A stretch of 64,000 nt of DNA. It comes from Acidobacteriota bacterium. GTDB lineage: Bacteria > Acidobacteriota > Terriglobia > Terriglobales > Acidobacteriaceae. The translations under genes and the position numbers were made by a program. Below, in pieces: positions 60,887 through 64,000 of the stretch (position 1 is its first letter; every line of letters starts with the position of its first letter). The notes beneath the pieces were generated by a model. That model saw only the letters and a list, made by a program, of their open reading frames with translations. It ran no database searches and was not told where the DNA came from. The stretch is taken from positions 336,348 to 400,347 of the forward strand of contig JAFDVW010000019.1 of assembly GCA_018268755.1 (NCBI GenBank), read 5' to 3'.

Positions 60887-61447
60887 CTATTTCGGCTGTA
60901 GGGTCTGGGCGATCATGACCTGGCGTTTAAAGCTTTCCGCCATGCCGGCATCCAGGCGCACTTCCGTGGGCCGCTTGGCCAGGGTCATCTGGTCGATTTT
61001 GTCCTGCAGCTTGAGCAGCGCATAGAACAGGTTCTCGGGCCGGGGCGGGCAGCCAATCACGTAGACATCGGTCGGAACTATCTTGTCCACACCCTGAAGA
61101 ACGGCATAGGTATTGAACGGGCCACCCACAGAGGAGCACGCCCCCATCGAGATCACCCACTTGGGATCGGGCATCTGATCGTAGATACGCTTGAGCACCG
61201 GCGCCATCTTCAAAGTAACCGTGCCGGCGACAATCATGAGGTCGCTCTGCCGCGGGCTGGGCCGAAAGACTTCGGAACCGAAGCGGGCAATATCAAAGCG
61301 CGCGGTCGAAGAGGCGATCATTTCAATGGCGCAGCAGGCCAGGCCGAAGGTCATCGGCCAGACCGCAGACTTGCGCGCCCAGTTGAAGACATAATCGACG
61401 GTCGTAATGAGGAAGTTTTTCTCGAACTTATTCTGTAGCCAGGCCAT
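60887..61447 (-). CDS. NADH-quinone oxidoreductase subunit B (NuoB)
   Basis: A 186-residue complex I subunit with the N2 cluster ligands: GLACCAIEM (Cys38-Cys39), GACSSVGG and GCPPRPE. ATG 61447 follows GGAGG; the longer frame runs into non-coding-like sequence. It transfers electrons from the iron-sulphur chain to quinone. No other nuo gene is in the window, so this is a stand-alone copy. Confidence 0.93.
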   Translation of the reverse strand: MAWLQNKFEKNFLITTVDYVFNWARKSAVWPMTFGLACCAIEMIASSTARFDIARFGSEVFRPSPRQSDLMIVAGTVTLKMAPVLKRIYDQMPDPKWVISMGACSSVGGPFNTYAVLQGVDKIVPTDVYVIGCPPRPENLFYALLKLQDKIDQMTLAKRPTEVRLDAGMAESFKRQVMIAQTLQPK

Positions 61448-61604
61448 GCGTGCCCTCCAGCTGCGCGACCCACTATTGTAGAACCGAAACCAGGCTTTTG
61501 GCGCATCCAGTCTAGGACCCAGGAGAAGGAGTGTCAATCCAGCGCTATGGTTGCCGCCGGCGCTTGCCATCAGATACAAATGAAGCATCGTTCTCTCCAC
61601 TCCA

Positions 61605-62894
61605 TTGCCGGGCCCTGCGCTTCGCGATACACTTCCCCGCCGCGCCTGGGCGGGGGCGCGCACTTCATTTTTCTGGATGTTCGTGTTCGCCATGGCCCTG
61701 CGCGTGGGCTGGATCCTGCTCGGCCACACTTACCGGTTTAAAACCGGCGACAACCACTTCAGCTTTGGCTGGGAGATGGGCCGGATTGGACAATCGCTGG
61801 CCGCCGGCAACGGATATGGAAACCCCTTTGTCGATCCCAGCGGTCCTACGGCCTGGGAGCCTCCGCTCTATCCCTTCCTGATCGCGGGAGTCTTCCAGCT
61901 GTTGGGCATTTATACCCATGCCTCGGCGATTGTGCTGCTCATCGTAAACAGCATTTTTTCCGCGCTGACCTGCATTCCGATTTTTCTGATCGCGCGGCGC
62001 TGCTTTGGGGAGAAGGTGGCCGTGGCCACGGCATGGTTGTGGGCCTTATTGCCCAATATGGCCTTCTGGGCCACCCGCTGGGTCTGGGAGACCAGCCTTT
62101 CCACGCTGCTCCTGGCTACCATCTTCTGGATCAGCCTGATCATGGAAGAGAGCGAGGGCTGGAAGCCATGGATGGGGTTTGGCCTGCTGTGGGGAGTGGC
62201 CGCGCTGACCAATACTTCCCTGCTGGCATTTTTGCCGGCTTCGGGTTTATGGATCTGGTATCGGCGGGCCAGGCAGGGGAAGAAATCATTCGCCGGAGTG
62301 GTGGTGGCTTCTCTTTTTTTTGCCGCGTGCCTTGCCCCCTGGTTAGCGCGAAATTATCAGACATTCGGGAAATTCATCTTCATTCGCTCCAATTTTGGCG
62401 TGGAACTCTGGATCGGCAATGGTCCAGGCGCCGACGGAACTTGGCGCGAATATCTCCATCCGACAAAAAATGCCTATGAGATGCGGCGTTTTCTGCAGGC
62501 TGGGGAACTCCGGTACACGGCCGACCGCAAACAGGACGCGCTGCAGTTCATCCGCGCCGACTGGCCACGGTTCTTCGCCCTGGACGTGAAGCGCTTTGTT
62601 TACTACTGGGGCGGCGTTCCACAATCCACGGAGAACCCGGTGAAGGGAGGAATCAAGAATTCCCTTTTTCTGGCTTCGAGCGTGCTGGCGTTCTGGGGGC
62701 TGGTCCGCGCGCTGCGCAAGAAAAGGCCCGGGGCTGGGCTCTTCCTGTGGCTCGTGCTGTGTTATCCGGCGGTGTATTACTGTGTGTTTCCCCACCCTCG
62801 CTACCGCCACCCTATCGAGCCGGAGCTGGGAATTCTGATTGTCTACGTGATTTGCGAAACGGGCAGCAAACATCCCGGCGCGCCGCAGGCCTAG
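61605..62894 (+). CDS. Membrane glycosyltransferase (PMT/ArnT-like, GT39/GT83)
   Basis: A 429-residue polytopic membrane protein with about 9-10 hydrophobic segments and the family N-terminal loop DNHFSFGWEMGRIGQSLAAG. The periplasmic-side acidic residue of the catalytic loop lies near TGDNHF. It would transfer a sugar from a polyprenyl-phosphate donor to a lipid or protein outside the membrane. Start uncertain: TTG 61605 or ATG 61677 in the same frame. Divergent from nuoB. Confidence 0.75.
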   Translation: MPGPALRDTLPRRAWAGARTSFFWMFVFAMALRVGWILLGHTYRFKTGDNHFSFGWEMGRIGQSLAAGNGYGNPFVDPSGPTAWEPPLYPFLIAGVFQLLGIYTHASAIVLLIVNSIFSALTCIPIFLIARRCFGEKVAVATAWLWALLPNMAFWATRWVWETSLSTLLLATIFWISLIMEESEGWKPWMGFGLLWGVAALTNTSLLAFLPASGLWIWYRRARQGKKSFAGVVVASLFFAACLAPWLARNYQTFGKFIFIRSNFGVELWIGNGPGADGTWREYLHPTKNAYEMRRFLQAGELRYTADRKQDALQFIRADWPRFFALDVKRFVYYWGGVPQSTENPVKGGIKNSLFLASSVLAFWGLVRALRKKRPGAGLFLWLVLCYPAVYYCVFPHPRYRHPIEPELGILIVYVICETGSKHPGAPQA

Positions 62895-62901
62895 GCGGGC
62901 G

Positions 62902-63297
62902 CTACTGGTCGGATTCGACCTTCACCACGTGGATGGTATTGGTCTTTTCATCCAGCATGCCGGTCAACCTGACCTTTGTGCCGGCGAAATCCTGCACCAG
63001 TTCAGGATTTTGCAGGTGGTAAACGTTCTTCTTGGTGGAAAGCACAAACTCTCCCCCTAGATACTTGATGCAGTAGAGCACGCAGGCCGAGGAATTTCCG
63101 CCCATGGACTTCGACTTGAGCATCTCCTGGTGCGAGCGGGTCAAAGAGTGCACATTGAGGGCGCACTGGCTGTCGGCAATTTCGCCGTGAAAGGTGCGGA
63201 CTTCGTCGCTGCCCGCCCCCGCCAGCAATACCAGCCCGAGCACACTCACTCCGCTCCACAGCAGCAGCGAAGTACTCTTCATGTTTTCCAGTTTCAT
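62902..63297 (-). CDS. Secreted DUF5818-like protein
   Basis: A 131-residue protein with signal peptide (STSLLLWSGVSVLGLVLLAGAG) and a beta-rich mature domain (FHGEIADSQCALN ... ACVLYCIKYLGGEFVLS ... VRLTGMLDEKTNTIHVVKVE), with Cys pairs. Overlaps the cupredoxin gene by ATGA; last gene of a three-gene operon. Family assignment tentative. Confidence 0.6.
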   Translation of the reverse strand: MKLENMKSTSLLLWSGVSVLGLVLLAGAGSDEVRTFHGEIADSQCALNVHSLTRSHQEMLKSKSMGGNSSACVLYCIKYLGGEFVLSTKKNVYHLQNPELVQDFAGTKVRLTGMLDEKTNTIHVVKVESDQ

Positions 63298-63722
63298 GGC
63301 AACACCGTTTCCGACGGCAGGACAGTGAACTTCATGGTCATTCCCTCGTGTTCCTCACTGCAAATCACCGTGCAGACCACCACATACTCTCCCGGATCCT
63401 GAGGAGCGGTCAGCTGAAATTCCTGCGTTCCAGGGCGCAAAAGCAGGTTCCAGCCTTCCACCTTGGAGCGGTCCCTGGCCCGCAATAAGGAAAACCCATG
63501 GATCGAGCCGTCGCGATTCCAGGACTTGCCTTTGCGGGCGGTGATGCGAAGCAGCACCGGCTCGCCGGCCTTCACCGTAATCTCCGGCCGCCCCATGCCC
63601 GCGATCTTGTAGCGGCTGTCCTTATCCGCCAGAACTTCGATCACGTGCACCGGTGGCCCGGACTGCGCAAGGCACAAGCAGCAGAACGTCAATGCGGCCA
63701 GACCGCGCTTTAGCGTCATCAT
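63294..63722 (-). CDS. CuA-type cupredoxin protein
   Basis: A 142-residue exported protein (signal GLAALTFCCLCLAQ). The mature domain is a single cupredoxin with the CuA ligand set His75, Cys117, Cys121, His125 and Met128 in the exact C-x3-C-x3-H-x2-M spacing of cytochrome oxidase subunit II and nitrous oxide reductase, but with no transmembrane hairpin. Likely a soluble electron carrier. Follows the cytochrome c gene after nine bases. Confidence 0.8.
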   Translation of the reverse strand: MMTLKRGLAALTFCCLCLAQSGPPVHVIEVLADKDSRYKIAGMGRPEITVKAGEPVLLRITARKGKSWNRDGSIHGFSLLRARDRSKVEGWNLLLRPGTQEFQLTAPQDPGEYVVVCTVICSEEHEGMTMKFTVLPSETVLP

Positions 63723-63731
63723 GGCGCGACC

Positions 63732-64000
63732 CTATTGCGTCATGTACAAGAGCACCAGACGCATGTCCTCATCCGTGATGGTGGCGCGCACCCGCATGTG
63801 GCGCACAATGGTGGCCATCATCCGAGGCGGAAACTTATGCGGCGCGGCATGGCAGCGTCCGCAATTCGCTCGGAAGCGTTTCTCCCCTTCCAGGCGAAGG
63901 TCTTCACTGTTGTCCTGAGTGGTAACCACGGCTTCGCCGGCTTTATCTTTTTTAGGCGAAGAAGCGGCATACACCGAGCAAGCCACCGCCAGAACCAGTA
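63732..64000 (-). CDS. Cytochrome c, single haem (5' end outside window)
   Basis: A frame that stays open to the right edge with the end of a signal peptide (LVLAVACSVYAASS), then a haem c site CGRCH and MRVRATITDEDMRLVLLYMTQ at the C-terminus. The distal axial ligand is likely one of the Met residues after the haem site. The start lies beyond the window. First known gene of a small export operon with the CuA-type cupredoxin and the DUF5818-like protein. Confidence 0.7.
   Translation of the reverse strand, partial: LVLAVACSVYAASSPKKDKAGEAVVTTQDNSEDLRLEGEKRFRANCGRCHAAPHKFPPRMMATIVRHMRVRATITDEDMRLVLLYMTQ

Noticed and set aside
1..64000. CRISPR arrays, IS elements, rRNA
   Set aside because: No evenly spaced repeats with unique spacers, no transposase frames and no rRNA sequence were seen.

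Overview
The window looks like a chromosomal segment of an acidobacterium (class Terriglobia, Koribacter/Sulfotelmatobacter-like). The grounds are the GC-rich coding style, a TonB-dependent receptor with an N-terminal carboxypeptidase-regulatory-like domain, a DUF1800/DUF1501 pair, many long TPR proteins and an acidobacterial-type RND pump. This placement is inference from gene content; no rRNA is present.

Region 1 (35-4504) is the most distinctive. A complete tRNA-Glu(UUC) gene (4459-4536, minus) has its 3' part repeated at 35-81, a 47-bp exact direct repeat. The 4.4 kb between the copies is visibly less GC-rich than its flanks and holds a compact three-gene minus-strand operon: two full-length paralogous phosphoribosyltransferase-like proteins, then a NADAR-DUF4365 fusion (a predicted ADP-ribose/N-glycosidase domain joined to a predicted restriction-endonuclease-like domain). 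I see no integrase in it. I read it as a small genomic island carrying a candidate, apparently undescribed, nucleotide-centred conflict or anti-phage system.

Region 2 (4670-13697, minus) is an RND efflux set (membrane fusion protein, inner-membrane pump, TolC-like channel, coupled by overlaps), a coiled-coil porin-like protein and small secreted or membrane proteins. Region 3 (14328-21149) has two plus-strand genes of the 2-hydroxyacyl-CoA dehydratase/activase family, converging on a radical SAM protein.

Region 4 (21337-32451) is a sugar-utilisation locus: SMP-30/gluconolactonase-like protein, aldose-1-epimerase-like protein, TPR protein, TonB-dependent receptor, a divergent LacI-type regulator and a GH3 beta-xylosidase-like enzyme with a PA14 insert. 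A shared palindromic operator precedes the regulator/receptor pair and the GH3 gene. A second operator type in the receptor promoter resembles the one upstream of another LacI-type gene at 48637-49734.

Region 5 (32800-48123, plus) is a six-gene, fully overlapping operon: membrane-anchored beta-propeller, VIT-VWA protein, a 2468-residue TPR protein, an unknown anchored protein, a small penicillin-binding transpeptidase-domain protein and a SpoIID/LytB-like protein. It looks like an uncharacterised cell-envelope or peptidoglycan module. A leaderless STAS gene follows.

Region 6 (50001-64000) carries a CYTH phosphatase/cyclase-like protein, a CBM9-like/outer-membrane barrel protein, a GAF-HD-GYP protein, a DUF1800-DUF1501 pair, two diguanylate cyclases, a stand-alone nuoB, a membrane glycosyltransferase and a small export operon (cytochrome c, CuA-type cupredoxin, secreted protein) running off the right edge. 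I found no CRISPR array, IS transposase or rRNA.
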